A stretch of 64,000 nucleotides of DNA from Lepus europaeus (GCF_033115175.1 NC_084847.1:45989905-46053904), one strand, 5' to 3'. Counted from the stretch's first letter, positions 12,301 to 26,912 are shown. Program-made: numbers and translations. Notes: generated by a model from the sequence alone, not told the origin.

Positions 12301-15300
12301 GCACTAAATGATAAATTTCTTGGGTTATCTATAATTGTAAATTGCTGCTTACAAGAAAACACTTTAGAAAGTTTGTGGAAAATGGGGGCAGGTGTTTGGT
12401 GCAGTGGTTAAGCTGCCTCTTGGGACACCCACATCCCATAATAGAGCCTATGATTTGAGTCCTGGCTTTTCCACTTTGTTATTCAGCTTCCTGCTAATAT
12501 GTAGCCTGGGAGACAGCTGGTAGTTGGTCAACTACTTGGGTCCTTGCCACCTAGGTGGCCTGGCTATTGGGACCATTTAGGGGGTGAGCCAGCAGATGGT
12601 AGATATCCCTCTGACACTCTGTTTCTCAAATAAAATGAAAGCAAATAAAAAATAATAATAATAATTTGTGCGAAGTAGAATTTAAAGATAAATTCATTAT
12701 GGTGGAAAAAGTTGTTTGTTTTTTAAGATTTATTTATTTATTCAAAAGTCAGAGTTACACAGAGAGAGGAGAGTCAGAGAGAGAGAGAGAGAGAGAGAGG
12801 GGTCTTCCTTCTGCTGGTTCACTCCTCAATTGGCCGCAACAGCCAGAGCTGTGCTGATCTGAAGCCAGGAGCTTCCTCCAGGTTTCCCACACGGGTGCAG
12901 GGGCCCAAAGACTTGGGCCATTTTCTTCTGCTTTCCCAGGCCATAGCAGAGAGCTAGATTGGAAGTGGAGCAGCCGGGTCTGGAACTGGCACCCATACGG
13001 GAAGCCGGCACTTCAGGCCAGGGCGTTAACCTGCTGCGCCACAGTGCCGGCCCCAAAAGTTTTTCAACTTTATACATCTGAAGGGTCTTCAAAAGGCTCA
13101 TGAAAAAAATGCATATTATAAAAATGCTGTATTTTTTGTGCCGAGGTAAGCATATTGGGGCCCTAGGTGTGATGCAGGTTAGGCCTTCACTTGTAACACC
13201 AGCATCCCATGCGGGAGCACCGGTTTGGGTCCCTTGTGTTCCCCCCTGCTAGTGTGTCTGGGAGGGCCACAGAAGATGGCTTGGTGCTTAGGCCCTGCCA
13301 CCCTCCCACATGGGAGACAGTATTTGGGAGTGAACCAGGGGAAGGGAACTCTCTGTGTCTCTCCTTCACTGCCTTTTGTATTAATCAGATAAAGAAGTCT
13401 TTCCCCCTCCTCCATAATTTAAAAAGAATTAGCATAAAAATAGAAAATTGTTGTGTAAATATTTTGTTTAATGCTCTGTTATTCAGGAAGCCTGTTAAGG
13501 TTTTGAACTCTTTAGTTATGTTTCCTGATAACCTCTGTGGCTCAGCTTGACTGCTTCTAATCACAATGAAATAAATATTTGAATTTTCAAGATCCTGAGT
13601 CTTGCCAAATTGATTATATTTGTACTTTTTTTACTCAATATGCTTTGGCCCCATGGGCTTTGTTACATTTTTTTTGGAACTTTTTATTTTGGTAATGAGT
13701 ATTTTGCTTGTGAGCATGATTTAGAGTAGCAGATTTCAGAGTCAAATTTCAAAAAAATCTTTTCGGCTTTTGACCCATAAAAGGGGTTGGATTGTGCCTT
13801 TATTTAAAGAAATCTTAGCAGAATACCAGAATCTATAAAACGAAGGCCTTTGGGTGGAAACTGGGATTTGAGGGTTTGAAGCCTTTTTTGCTGACAGTTC
13901 CTGCTTCCGGGACAGCAGCTCCTGCCCAGGGCCCCAGGACAGCCTTGGTTTTCCGCAGAACTGTCTGAGAACCTGATTGAGAGGATCCACGTCTTTCTCT
14001 TGCAGGTTGGCAAAAATGTTGATCGGTGGCTCTGGAAGCTCGGTGCTCATCGCGTGCTGACGCGAGGGGAGGGCGACGGCAACGTGGCTAAAAGCAAACA
14101 TGGCAGCATCGAAGCCGACTTCAGGGCATGGAAGGCCAAGTTCATCTCCCGGCTGCGTGCACTGTGTCAAGGAGAGAAGAGGTCCTGTGGTGGCAACTGC
14201 AAGAAAGGCAAATGCGAGTCCAAACAGCGTGGCTCGGAGGAAGTGGAGCCAGGGCCTCACACTCAGGATGAAGCGCACCACAGAGGCCCTGAGGTATGCG
14301 GCCTGAGTCAGCCTGGGTCTCCAGAGCTGCACTTGACTTCTGCCCAGAGAAACTGTTCCACTGGCTTCTGGTTAGAGGAAGGGCTGATGCTCATGGAGTG
14401 AGTTTCAGAGAGAGCTAAGCCACTTTGTGCTGAATGCTTGCCCACATCTCTTTATTCGAGGCAGGTTGAGTTTTACCGCATCTTGCAGGCTAGACACCAA
14501 GGCTCAGAGGAGATAAATATGTCCTGGGCTGGACTCGTGTCTCCAGGCCCTCCTGGCCTAAAGGACCACTGGCCTCTCCAGCTGCAGGCTGCAAGCCTTC
14601 CTAGGTGCATCTCTTTCTCCCCTCGCATTCTTAACATTGCTGTTTCTTCAGATACACCGGTTCCGTTGAAGCTCATGTCTTCAGGCTCTGTCACTGTCGC
14701 CGTCTTCATAGCTGCTAACTTTTGGCCACCTGGTCACTTGTGTCGTTCAGGATCAACCTTAAATTTTGACTTGCTCTCTTTCTCTCCTCCCATGTTCCTA
14801 TCCCTATTTTTTATGGCTAAGCCATCGGTGGAGATGGTCTGTCCAGCACTCTGGACTGATGGCTGCCTGGCCTTCACACCTCTGCCAGTCATTTTCTTCA
14901 TTGACTTTGGTCTCTCCCTTCCATGGTCACATCTGAATTTCAAGTCCCTGTGACCCTTACTGTGATCCACACCAAGGCCTCAATTTAAGTCTTTGGATCC
15001 CATTTGATTTTATACATTTTTCAGTGGTTAGTGGAAACTGCTTATTTTGCATCCCCACTTAAACCCAGTTTAGATTATTTTATACTCTTACCATCTTCAG
15101 TTGCCTTGCCTCTTACTCACTTTTCTAATCCTAGTGGCTAAAACCCCAGCCCGAGTGAAACCTACTGTCTGCCCTCCCCAGGCCTGCTGCCTGCTGTTTG
15201 TTCACAGGTTCATGACTGCAGGCTCAGGTGTGTGCTCAGAGCTGCTGACCAGTCTCATGCATTTCCCTTTCTCACTGTCCAGCATGACTGTTTCATATAA

Positions 15301-18300
15301 TTTTTCTCCCTATCCCTTTCCCCAAGTCTCATCTGAAGCCATCAGAATAGAACTCTCTCATAGTCTTCCCAATTCTATACTTTTCGTCATCATTTCTGTC
15401 TCAGAAAATCAAGCATCAGGTTCCTGTCCAAGACTGCTGTCTGTCTAAGCTCTGGAATTAATGACTTGTTTCCTTTGTTGAGCACCTTTCTCTCTCTCTG
15501 CTGTGCCATTAATGTCTGCCTATCTAATAGGTTATTCCCATAGGTGCATAGACATGGGGATCACCTATGTTTAAACAAATGCTAAAAGCAAGTAAAAACG
15601 AAATGTTTTCCATTTTTCCACATGTTCTAGCCACTGATTTCATTTTTCTGATTTTCCCAGCCAGTATTTTTCTTTCATCTGCTAATCAATGCATAAAATT
15701 TTTAAGAACTTTTTTTATTAAGGAAAATTCATGTAACATCAAATTAACCATTTATTTATTTATTTGAAAGGCAGAGTGTCAGAGGGAGAAGGGGGTGGAG
15801 AAAGAGAAGCAGGCAGATAGAGACAGAGATTTCCCATCTGCTGGTCACTCTCAAAATGTCATCAACAGCCAGAACTGGTCCAGGCTGAAGTCAGGAGCTA
15901 GGAACTCATCTAGGGGTGGCAGGGGTCCAAGCACCTGAGCCATCTTCTGTTGCCTTCCCAGATGCACCAGCAGGGAGCTGGATTGGAAGTAGAGCAGCCA
16001 AAGTTCAAACTGGCACTCTGTTGCAAGCAATAGCTTAACCCACTGTGCTACATTATGCCCCCAAATTAACCATTTTACTACTTACATGCCCAGTTTGGTG
16101 CAACCACTATAAATATGAAGTTCTCAATCCTTTTTGTCTTCTGAAAACATCAAGCAGTCACTCCCCACTCCCCTCCCATCTAATCTTCCTTCCTTCCTTC
16201 CTTCCTTTCTTTCTTTCTTTTTTTTAAAGATTTATTTATTTGAAAGAGTTACACAGAGGAGAGGCAGCAAAAGAGAAAACTCTTCCATCTGCTGGTTCAC
16301 TCCCCAGTTGGCCGAAATGGCTGGAGCTGAGCCAATCTGAAGCCAGGAGCCAGGAACTTCCTCTGGATCTCCCACATGGGTGCAGGGGCCCAAGGACTTG
16401 GGCCATCTTCTACTGCTTTCCAAGACCATAGCAGAGAGCTGGATCAGAAGTGAAGCAGTTGGGAGTCAAACTGGCGCCCATATGGGATGTTGGCAAGGCA
16501 GGCAGTAGCTTTACCCGATGTGTCACAGCACCGGCCCCTAATTTGCTTTCTGTTTCTATGGATTTATGTATTCTTATTTTGTACAAATGTAGAAATGTGA
16601 TGTATGACCTTTGTTTGGCTTCCTATAATTAACATAGCAATGTTTGTAAGGTTCATCCATGTGTAGCACTTTTCTTTCTTTCTTTCTTTTTTTTTTTTTT
16701 CCAGATTTAATTATTTGAAGAGCACAGTTACAGAGGAAAAGGGTAGAGACAGACAGGGAGATGATCTGTCTGCTGGTTCATTCCCCAGATAGCTACAATG
16801 GCCAGGGCTGCACCAGGCTGACTCCAGGAGCCTGAAACTCCATCCTGGTCTTCCACTTGGGTGTCATTGCCTTCAGAAGGGTGTTAGCAGGGACCAGGAT
16901 TGGAAGCAGAGCAGCTGGGGCTCGAACCAGCACACATATGGAATGCTGGTGTCTCAGATGGTGCCTTAACCAGCTACACCACAACGCTGCCCTGTTGTTA
17001 GTCCTTGTGGTTGAGTAGCATTTTAGGGTTTGTATGGACCAAATCTTGTTGACCCATTCATCCATTGCAGGACATTTTCATTGTTTCCACCTTTTGGCTA
17101 TAATGAATAGTGCTACTATGGACATTTGTATACAAGTATTTATTTGTGGACCATTCTCAATTCTTTTGGGTGTATACTTTTAAGAGTTGAGTTGCTGGCA
17201 TGTGGTAATTCTATGTTTAACTTAAAAAAAATCATTTAAGGAACTGCCAAATTGTTTACTGCAGTGGGTGTACCGTTTTGCATTCCCAGCAGTGATGTAT
17301 AAGGGCCCCAATTTCTCCACACTCTCACCCACACTTACTTTCTTTTTTAAAAATGCTGGCTGTCCTAGTTAGTGTGAAGTGGTGTCTAATTGTGGTTTTG
17401 GTCTGCATTTCCCTAAGGATCAGTGACTTAGAGCGTCTTTTCGTATGCATATATACTCATTTGTGTATCTTCTTTGAGAAATGTCTATTCAAGCCTTTTA
17501 CCCATTTTTAATTGGGTTGTCTTTTTAGTAGTGAGTGATAAGAGTTCTTCAGTATATCCTTAGTAATCTTCTTTATCATATATATAATTTGCAAATATTT
17601 TCTCCCATTCTGTAGATTTTCTTTTTACTTTCTTGATCAGGTCCTTTGATAATCAAAAGATTCAAATTCCTATACAGCTTAATTTATCTATTTTTTTGCT
17701 CATTTTTTTGGGTTATAATGGAATTTTCATTATGTTTTCTTCAAAGTGTTTTATAGTTTTAGCTCTTCTGTTTAGGTCTTTCACTTACCTGAGTTAAATT
17801 TATATCTGGTATGCAGTAGGGGTCGAACATTTTTCTTTCTCATGTGGCATCTAACTGTCCCAGCATCATTTGTTGAAAAAAAGACTTTTTTTCCTGCATT
17901 GAAATGACTTCACTTTCTTGTCAAGGTTATTTATCCTCAGATATTTTTATTTCTGGACTTTCTGTTCTGTTGATCTATATGTCTTTCCTTATGCTAGTAC
18001 CATACTCTTAAAAAAAAAAAAAAAAAAAAGCTCGTTTTCTCTCTGTCTCCTTATCTCTACCTCTCTCTCTGTCACTCTGCCCTTTAAATATATCAATCTT
18101 TTTTTTTTTTTTTTAAGATTTATTTATTTGAGTGCTAGTGCTATGGCATGGCAGGTAAAGCTGCCGCCTGCAGTGCCAGCATCCCATATGGGAGCCAGTT
18201 CGAGTTCCAGCTGCTCCACTTCCTATCCAGCTCTCTGCTATGGCCTGGGAAGGCAGTAGAAGATGTCCAAGTCCTTGGCCCCCTGTACCGACTTGGGAGA

Positions 18301-21300
18301 CCAGAGGAAGCTCCTGGCGCCTGGCTTTGGACTGGCACGGCTCTGGCCCTTGCGGCCAATTGGAGAGTGAACCAGCAATAGAAGACTTCTCTCTCTCTGC
18401 CTTTCCTTCTCTCTGTGTATTTCTGACTTTCAAATAAATGAATACATCTTTAAAAATATTATTTATTTGCTTGAAAGGCAGAGTAATAGAGAGGCAGAGA
18501 GAGAAGTCATCCATTTTCTGGTTCAGGTCTTCCAGGTCTCCCAGGTGGGTGCAGGGGCCCAAGGACTTGGACCATCTTCCACTGATTTCCCGTGCCATTG
18601 CAGAGAGCTGGATTGGAAGTGGAGCAGCTTGGACTTGAACCAGTACCCATATGGGATGCCGGCACTACAGGTGGTGGCTTTACCTGCTACTCCTCAGCAC
18701 CAGCCCCTGAGAGAGAGCCCTTCCATCCATTGGTTCACTCCCCAGCTGGGGCTGGGCCAGGCCAAAGCCAGGAGTCAGAAACTCCAACCTGGTCTCCCAT
18801 ATGGGCGGCAGAGGCCCAAGCACTTGGGCCATCTTCAGCTCCTTTCCCCTGCATTTTAGCAGGGAGCTAGATCAGAAGCAGAATAGCCAGGTCTCAAACT
18901 GGCACTCCCATATGGAATGCCAATGTCACAAGCCCTTGCTTAACTCATTGTGCTACAACACCAGCCCCTGACACTGTGTAGCAAAATTTGGAATTGGGAA
19001 TTATGAGTCCTCCAACTTTGTTTTTATTTTCAATATTATTTTCTTGAGGAGTGAGCATTTATCACAGGAACTAAAATGTGGCTTGTGTTGTCTGTATCCC
19101 ATATTTGAATTCCTGTTTTGAATTCTGGCTCCTCCTCTTCTGATCCAGGTTCCAACTAGTGTGCATCCCAGGAAGCAGCAGTTGATGGCTCAAGCCTTGC
19201 CACCCACATGGGAGACCTGGATTGAATTCTGACCTCTATAAAGATTTATTTCTTTTTTTTGTTTGAAAGGCAGAATTACAGATAGACTAGGAGAGAGAGA
19301 GAAAGAGATCTACCATCCATTGGTTCACTCCTCAGATAGCTGCAGCAGCCTGGGCTGGGCCTGGCTGGACTGGGCCAGGCTGAAACCAGGAGCCTGGAAC
19401 TCCATCTGTATCTCCCACATGGGTGGCAGGGGCCCAAGCACTTGGGTCATCTTCCATTGCTTTCCCAGATATGTCAGCAAGGAGCTGGATCAGAAATGGA
19501 GCAGCCAATACATGAACTGGTGCTCATAATGGGATGCTGGCGGCACAAGCAGCAACTTAATTGATACAACGCTAGCCACACATTGTTGGAATTTTGATAG
19601 GGATTGCATTGTGTCTGTAGATTGCTTTGGGTAGTGTTGTCATCTTGGCATTGTTAAGTCTTTTAATCCATGAACATGAAATGTCTTGTGTTTAGTTCAT
19701 CTTTAATTTCCTTCAGGATAGATTCGAATTTTTAATGTGCAAGTCTTTGACTTCTTTGGTTAAATTTTTTCTTAGGCATTTTATTTCTTTGAATGCTGTT
19801 GAATTCCAAAACAATCAGAGAAGAAATTTTGAATGCTTTTACACTTCTAAAATTTATTGAGATTTATTCTGTGGCCTAACATCATCTATCCTGGGGAATG
19901 TTTCAAGTACTCTTGAGAAAAATATGTAATCTGCTGTCTTTGAATGGAGTGTTTTGTATACGTTGGGTAGGTCTAATTGGATTATATTCTCTCAGTCTTC
20001 TATTTCGTTATTTTGATGGATCTAATTGGATTATACTGTTGTAGTCCTCTCTTTCCTTATTGATGTAATTGTTTACCTGTTGTGGAAAGTGGGCTATTGA
20101 AGTTTCTAACTATTAATACAGAACTGTCTGTTTCTCCCATCGATTCCGTCAGCTTTTGCTTTATATGTTTAGGGTGCTGTTGCTAGATGCATGTATGTTT
20201 ATAATTCCTAAATCGTTTTCAATGGACTGACTCTATTATTAATAGGGGATATGTATTGTCTCTTGTAACAATTTTTGATGGTTATAGTTTTGTCTGATAG
20301 TTACCCCAGTCCTCCTTTGGTTACTACTTCCATAGAATATATTTTTTCAATTATTTCTCTTTTAACATGTTTGTGTCTTTGAATCTAAAGTCAGTCTCTT
20401 GTAGATATCATAGGACCTTTTTTTTAAATCCATTTTGCTTGTCTCTTCCTTCTAATTAGAGTTTAATTAGTTTATATTTAATTTAATTACTGACAAAGAA
20501 GTGGTTTGTCATTTTACCATGTTTTCTGTGTTTCTTACATACTTTTATTCCTTAGAGTCTCCATTACTGTCTTCTTTTGTATTCATGTGATTTTTTTAAA
20601 AATATTTATTTGATTTGATTTGGAAGTCAGGGTTACAGAGACAGGGAGCTGTATCAAAAGTAGAGCAAGTAGGTCTTGAACTGGCACCCATATGCCAGGC
20701 AGCAGCTATATCCATTATACTACAACGCCAGCCTCTCAGTTGATTTTTTTTTTTTATGTGCTAATTTGATTCCTTTCTTAGAGTTTGTTGAGTTTCTTGG
20801 ATGTGTAGGTTCCTGTCTTTTATCAAATTTGTGAAGGTTTCAGTCATTATTTTTTTCAAATATTCTTTCTCTTTCTCCTTTGGGCTTTGTCCTTGTGTGT
20901 ATACTGGAACTCTTGATAGTGTCCTACAGATCTCTTAGGCTCTGTTGATGTTTCAGGCTGAAGAATTTCTCCTGATATGTGTTCACATTTGATGATTCTT
21001 CTGCTACCTCAAATCTGCTGTTGAAACCTTGTGAATTTTTGAGTGTTATTGCAGTTTTCAGTTTAAGAATTTCTAGAATTTCCTTTTTATTTCTGTCTCT
21101 GTTGGTGTTCCCTGTTTGTTGAGACATTTTTCTTGTTTCTATTGGTTCTTTATCCATGGTTTCTTTAACTCTTTAATGATGGGTTGCTTAAAGCCTTTAT
21201 CTATTAAGTCCAATGTCTGGATGTTCTTAGGAACCATGTCCTAATTTGTTTTGTGCTGCTACCTAAGATTGGGTAACTTACAAAGAATAAAAATTTATAC

Positions 21301-24300
21301 TTTTGCATTTCTGGAGGCTGGGAAGTCCAAGATCAATGTGCTGGTATCCAGGCTGGCATTGTGGTATAGCAGGTAAAGCTACTGCCTGTGACACCAGCAT
21401 CCCATTTGGGTGCCCGTTTGAGTCCCTGCTGCTCCACTTCCCATCCAGCTCCCTGCTGATGTACCTGGGAAGGCAGCAGAGGATGGTCCAAGTGCTTGGG
21501 CCCCTGCCTCCCACGTGGGAGACCTGGAAGAAGCTCCTGGCTCCTGGCTTCAGTCTGGCCCACTTCTGTTCGTTGTGGCCATTTGCAGTGTGAACCAACA
21601 GATGGACGAGTCTCTCTCTCTCTTTCTCTCTTGCTCTTTTTGTTTCTCTGCTTTTCAAGTAAATAAATAATTCTTCTTCCTGCTGCATTTTCATGTGGCA
21701 GAAGCTAGAAGGAGAAGAACAAGGGAACTCACCCCCCACCCTTTTTTATAGTGGCCTTCATCCACTCATGAGCAGCTTTCTCCTCCCCATGTTCTCTGCA
21801 GGTGTCAGAAAAGGGTTTCCAGCATTCAGCAGGTAACTCAACTGTAGCTCTCATTTACCTCCTGGGATTCCCTTTTTAGTCCATATTTGGCCTCTGGGCT
21901 TCCTAGCTTTTCTGCCAGCTCAGTGATACATATAAAATTATACTTTTTATATTTTTGTCTTTGTTTTTTAAAAAGATTTATTTATTTGAAAGACAGAGAA
22001 AGAGAGGCAGGCAGAGAGAGATCTTTCATCCGCTGGTTCACTCCGCAAATGGCTGCAACAGGTGGAGCTGGGCTGATCCGGAGCCAGGAGCCAGGAGCTT
22101 CTTCCAGGTCTCCCATGTGGGTGCAGGGGCCCAAGCGCTTGGGCCATCTTCCTCTGCTTTCCCAGGTGCATTAGCAGGGAGCTGGCTTGGAAGTGGAACA
22201 GCTGGGACTCAAACCAGCACCCGTATGGGATACTGGCACTGCAGGTGGAGGCTTAGCCTACTATGCCATAGCACCGGCCCCTAAAATTGTACTTTTAAGT
22301 GTGTGTTTTTTGCTCTTAGTTGTTTTCTGAAGGAGTAAGGTGTGTAATCTGCCACTGTAGACTGCCGTGGCTGGTAACAAAAGTCCCAGTTTAGTCACTT
22401 ACTCCAGTTTGGTTCCCTCCCCTAGTGAGGGTGTCCATTTCCATGTTCATGTGACATGCTGTTGTCAAGCCCGTGGCTATTTCTGTGTCCTCATTTTACT
22501 TCTCAGCAGCATTTGACATAGCTAACGCCTTCTTTGACTCAACTTTTCATGACCTCATTCTGATGATTTTCTTCCCTTTTACTTAGGGTTTTTCTTTATC
22601 CAGTCTCTAAATGTTGAAGCTATTCAAGGTTTGGTGCTGCGTTATTTCTTTGTCAACACTGTCTTCCTGAATGACCTCTTCCAGCTTCTTGGCTTCTAAT
22701 GTGGTCCGTATGCCAGTTAGTCCCACATTCGTATTTCTAGCTCTAAAGTGTGCCCTGAATTCTATTCTCAGCACTGGTACTTACATGTTGAAGACATCTC
22801 TTGCTTCATAAATCCAAAAAGGAGCTCTTTCTTTGCTCTTTCCCAGTCTGTTCCTCCTTGGCATTTTCTTTTTTTTTTTTTTTTGACAGGCAGAGTGGAC
22901 AGTGAGAGAGAGAGACAGAGAGAAAGGTCTTCCTTTGCCGTTGGTTCACCCTCCAATGGCCGCCGCGGTAGCGCGCTGCGGCCGGCGCACCGCGCTGTTC
23001 CAATGGCAGGAGCCAGGTGCTTCTCCTGGTCTCCCATGGGGTGCAGGACCCAAGGACTTGGGCCATCCTCCACTGCACTCCCTAGCCACAGCAGAGAGCT
23101 GGCCTGGAAGAGGGGCAACCGGGACAGGATCGGTGCCCCAACCGGGACTAGAACCCGGTGTGCCGGTGCCGCAAGGCGGAGGATTAGCCTGTTGAGCCAC
23201 GGCGCCGGCCCCTCCTTGGCATTTTCCATCCTAGTGCATAGCACCACTGTCGCACTTGCTTTAAAAGGATACATAAGAGCCATGCTCAGTTGTTTACTTT
23301 TCCTCATTCTCACGTTTGCTTCTTCTTAAGTCTGTTTGGTGCATTGTCTAAAACATGAGTCAGCAAACTTTCTCTGTCAAGGGCCAGGGCTGAATATTCC
23401 AGCTTTGTAGGCCACGTGGTTTCTGCTACAACTATCAGCTCCTGCACTGGACCAAGAAAACAGCCATAATAATGCCCAAGTGAGTGCTCATGTTGAGATT
23501 TGGCCAGCAGCATATAGTTTGACTTCTTGCCTAAAATAGCTCAAACCTACCCATTTTTTTCTTTTTTTTTTTTTTTTTGACAGGCAGAGTGGACAGTGAG
23601 AGAGAGAGAGACAGAGAGAAAGGTCTTCCTTTTGCCGTTGGTTCACCCTCCAATGGCCGCCGCGGTAGCGCGCTGCGGCCGGCGCACCGCGCTGTTCCGA
23701 TGGCAGGAGCCAGGTGCTTCTCCTGGTCTCCCATGGGGTGCAGAGCCCAAACACTTGGGCTATCCTCCACTGCACTCCCTGGCCACAGCAGAGAGCTGGC
23801 CTGGAAGAGGGGCAACCGGGACAGGATCGGTGCCCCGACCGGGACTAGAACCCGGTGTGCCGGCGCCGCAAGGCGGAGGATTAGCCTGTTGAGCCACGGC
23901 GCCGGCCCCTACCCATTTTTTTTCTAACTCTACTGTCAACTTGTAAGACTAAGCCGTGTTTTTGTTTGTTTGTTTTTATTTGACAGGCAGAGTTAGACAG
24001 TGAGAAAGAGAGAGAGACAGAGAGAAAGGTCTTCCTTCCGTTGGTTCACCCCCCAATGGCCACTGCTGCCAGCATGCTGCAGCAATCCAAAGCCAGGAGC
24101 CAGGTGCTTCCTCCTGGTCTCCCACGCAGGTGCGGGGCCCGAGCACTTGGGCCATCCTCCACTGCCTTCCTGGGCCACAGCGGAGAGCTGAAATGGAAGA
24201 GGAGCAACCGGGACTAGATCCTGGCGCCCACATGGGATGCCGGCACCGCAGGCGGAGGATTAACCAAGTGAGCCACGGCGCCAGCCCCTAAGCCATGGTT

Positions 24301-26880
24301 TTTGATTAGATGAGTTAAGAACCTCGTTTCAAGTCTCTGTTCTCCACCCAATGTGCAGAACAATTGTGAAAGCACAAGGGAGGTAATTTTATTCTCTTAC
24401 TTAAAAGGCTTAAATGGTTTCCCACTGCTGCTTTAATAAAAGCCATATGCCTTAGTATGGCCTAGAGTTCATTTGAGTCTTGAATTTCTTTACCATCATC
24501 CTGTACTACTCTCCATCTTCCTCACCATTCTCCTTGTGCTGAAAATCTGTGTCAAGTGACAAACGAGTTTGAACATCCACATTTGTTCTCCTGCTACTCT
24601 TTAGTCCAGCCAGGATCTTTTCTTTTCCAGGGTATAATAGTACCTTGTTCACGGATATCCTGGTCTACATTCTGTGTCTCTTAAATGATCTTCCATATTC
24701 CTGGTAGAGTGAGGTATTCACGAGGCAGATCTGTTATTTCTGTTTGGATCACTTTAGAAGTGTCCCATCCTCTCCGTCCAGGACACAGAGGCCCCCTGCA
24801 GTCTGGCCCACAATTCTCTCCCCATTGTGTTTGCTTTATTCCTTAAGTGCCTGGAACTTCAGAATTGCTTACAGTTGTTGCACGCCCCCTGCCATTTGCC
24901 CGAGTGACTTTGCCCATCTACCTCCAACAACTTGCCTGCCTGTCCTCCCCTGACTGGGCAACTTCACCCAGCCTGAACGTTTGGCTCAGGTGTCCTCTCA
25001 GACAGCCTCCCAGGGATGCTGAGCTAGGTTATAGGGCTCCTGGTTGGCTTCATAAACTTTCATTAAAGCATTACCACTTTATAGTCTCCGCCTCTGTGGC
25101 TGCATTAGAATTTCTCTGAAGAATAGGGGAATGTGTCACGCTAATTTTCTAGCCCTAGTGCCTACTATGAATTGTGTTTAATGTTTATGGAGGAGCACTT
25201 CGGATGTTACCCAAGGTCACAGAGTTGAGTTAGTAGTGGTTATGATTCTATTTTTAAAAAATTTTAAATTTACTAATTTTCATTTTTATATGAAAGGCAA
25301 AGAGAGAAAGAGATAGACAGATGGAGAGAGATCTTTCTTTTGTGGGTTCACTCCTCAAATGTCTGTAACAGCTGACACTGAGTCAGGTCAAAGCTAGGAG
25401 CCCAGAATTTAATCTGGGTCTCCCAGGTGGGTTTCAGGGATTCACGTACTGTTGCCATCATCTACTGCCTCCCAGGTATACATTATCAGTTAATTGTATT
25501 GGAAACTCAAATGCTGGGACTAGGTATTCTGATATGGGATGTGGGCATCCCAGTGATGACTTAATTGCTGTGCCAAACGCTGCCCCCGTTTTGATTTTAT
25601 GTGATGATTAAAAGGGTTCCTTTGAGAGGCAATAAATTTCTGACTTGAGATTTTATGTGAGAAACTGTAAAGCTCTAAGGAGAAGCTATAGTGGGGAGTC
25701 TGGAATAGCATTCAGCAAATCCAGCTAGCTGCCTGTTTGTTTGTTTTGTTTTTTGTTTTTTGTTTTTTAATGTAACAAAGGTTTGGGGAACATAACCGTG
25801 CTCACTAGTTTATATATTGTTGTGGCCATTGTTGTGTTAAAGCGGCAGAGCTGCAGAGAATGTATGTTGTGCACGCTCAGAAATGTTTACCAGTTGGTCC
25901 TTTACAGAAACATTTTATTGACCTCTGGTTGAGGATAACATGAGGAAATTGAGCCATAGGATCCCTGACGTCTCTTCTGTGTCTAAGCTTCTATAATTCA
26001 TTGGAAATGAAGAGGTGGAAGCACAGAACTCTGAGTGACGTTGATATTTTACTGCAATCCTCAGAGAATAAGTGCATTAGGAGAGCCTAATATACTTGTA
26101 TGTCTTTTCTGTTTTTTTTTTTAAGCTTTTATTTATTTACTTAAGAGACAGAGTTACAGAGAGAGATGGAGAGCAGAAAGAGGGCTTTAGCAGAGAACTG
26201 GATGCAAAGTGGAGCTGCCGGGAATCAAACCAGCACTCACACGCCTGTGTCACTGATGGTGGCTTCCCTCACTGCACCACAATGCCAGCCCCTACTTACA
26301 TGTGTGCACACATTGGTTGGGAAGCATTGGCCCCAAGGGATTGACTGGTTGTTAGAACGTGTGTTTCAGGGGTCAGGCATCATGCCACAGCAGGCTGAGT
26401 CACTAGTTGAGACCTCAGAGAGGAGCTGTTCTGTGTTGCAGGCTTGATGAGCACCCCGATCATGTGCCACCCGTCTGCTACACTCTGGGACATGTGGGCC
26501 TGCAAATGAAGGTTATTGACAGTTATCCTTGAGTGACTCAGCAGCTGCCCACTGTTTTAAAAAAAAATAATAACACTTGACTTCTTAACGATCTATTTAT
26601 CCTTCACTTCTGCTTTAGCATCTCATGGGAGTAGAGGGTGACGGCTGTGTCTGTCTCTGTGTCTGTGTGTGCCACTGAAACCACTTGTGATTCCCTAACT
26701 TCTTCGTCTAGCCCTTAATTTCCTCATTTATAAGATGATCCTGAGCACAAGTATCATAAGTAGGGCCATCCTCCAGTGCTTTTGCAGGCACATTAGCAGG
26801 GAGCTGGATAGGAAGTGGAGCAGTCTCAAGCAGGACTCGATCTGGCGCTCATGTGGGATGCAGGCACTGCAGGTGGCGTC

Positions 26881-26912
<32 letters not shown>

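Larger units (their letters stand above)
16994..21240 (-). mobile_element. Old L1 (L1M-type) remnant, antisense, interrupted by CSINEs
   Basis: Read on the minus strand, the stretch matches familiar mammalian L1 ORF2/3'UTR text (plus-strand phrases such as GTTTCCACCTTTTGGCTATA, TGGTAATTCTATGTTTAA and GAGTCCTCCAACTTTGTTTT). The order 3'UTR, ORF2, then ORF1-like text from about 20760 suggests one old element with an internal deletion, or two fragments. Blocks at 18030-18968, 19073-19581 and 20591-20735 are inserted CSINEs. No open frame survives. Confidence 0.85.

Noticed and set aside
13742..14332. 196-residue minus-strand frame over TYW1 exon 6
   Set aside because: The plus strand holds the conserved TYW1 exon with matching splice sites, so the opposite frame is a shadow.
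16994..21240. Possible intact L1 ORF2
   Set aside because: The L1 text is old, interrupted by several CSINEs and full of stops; no open frame approaches ORF2 length.
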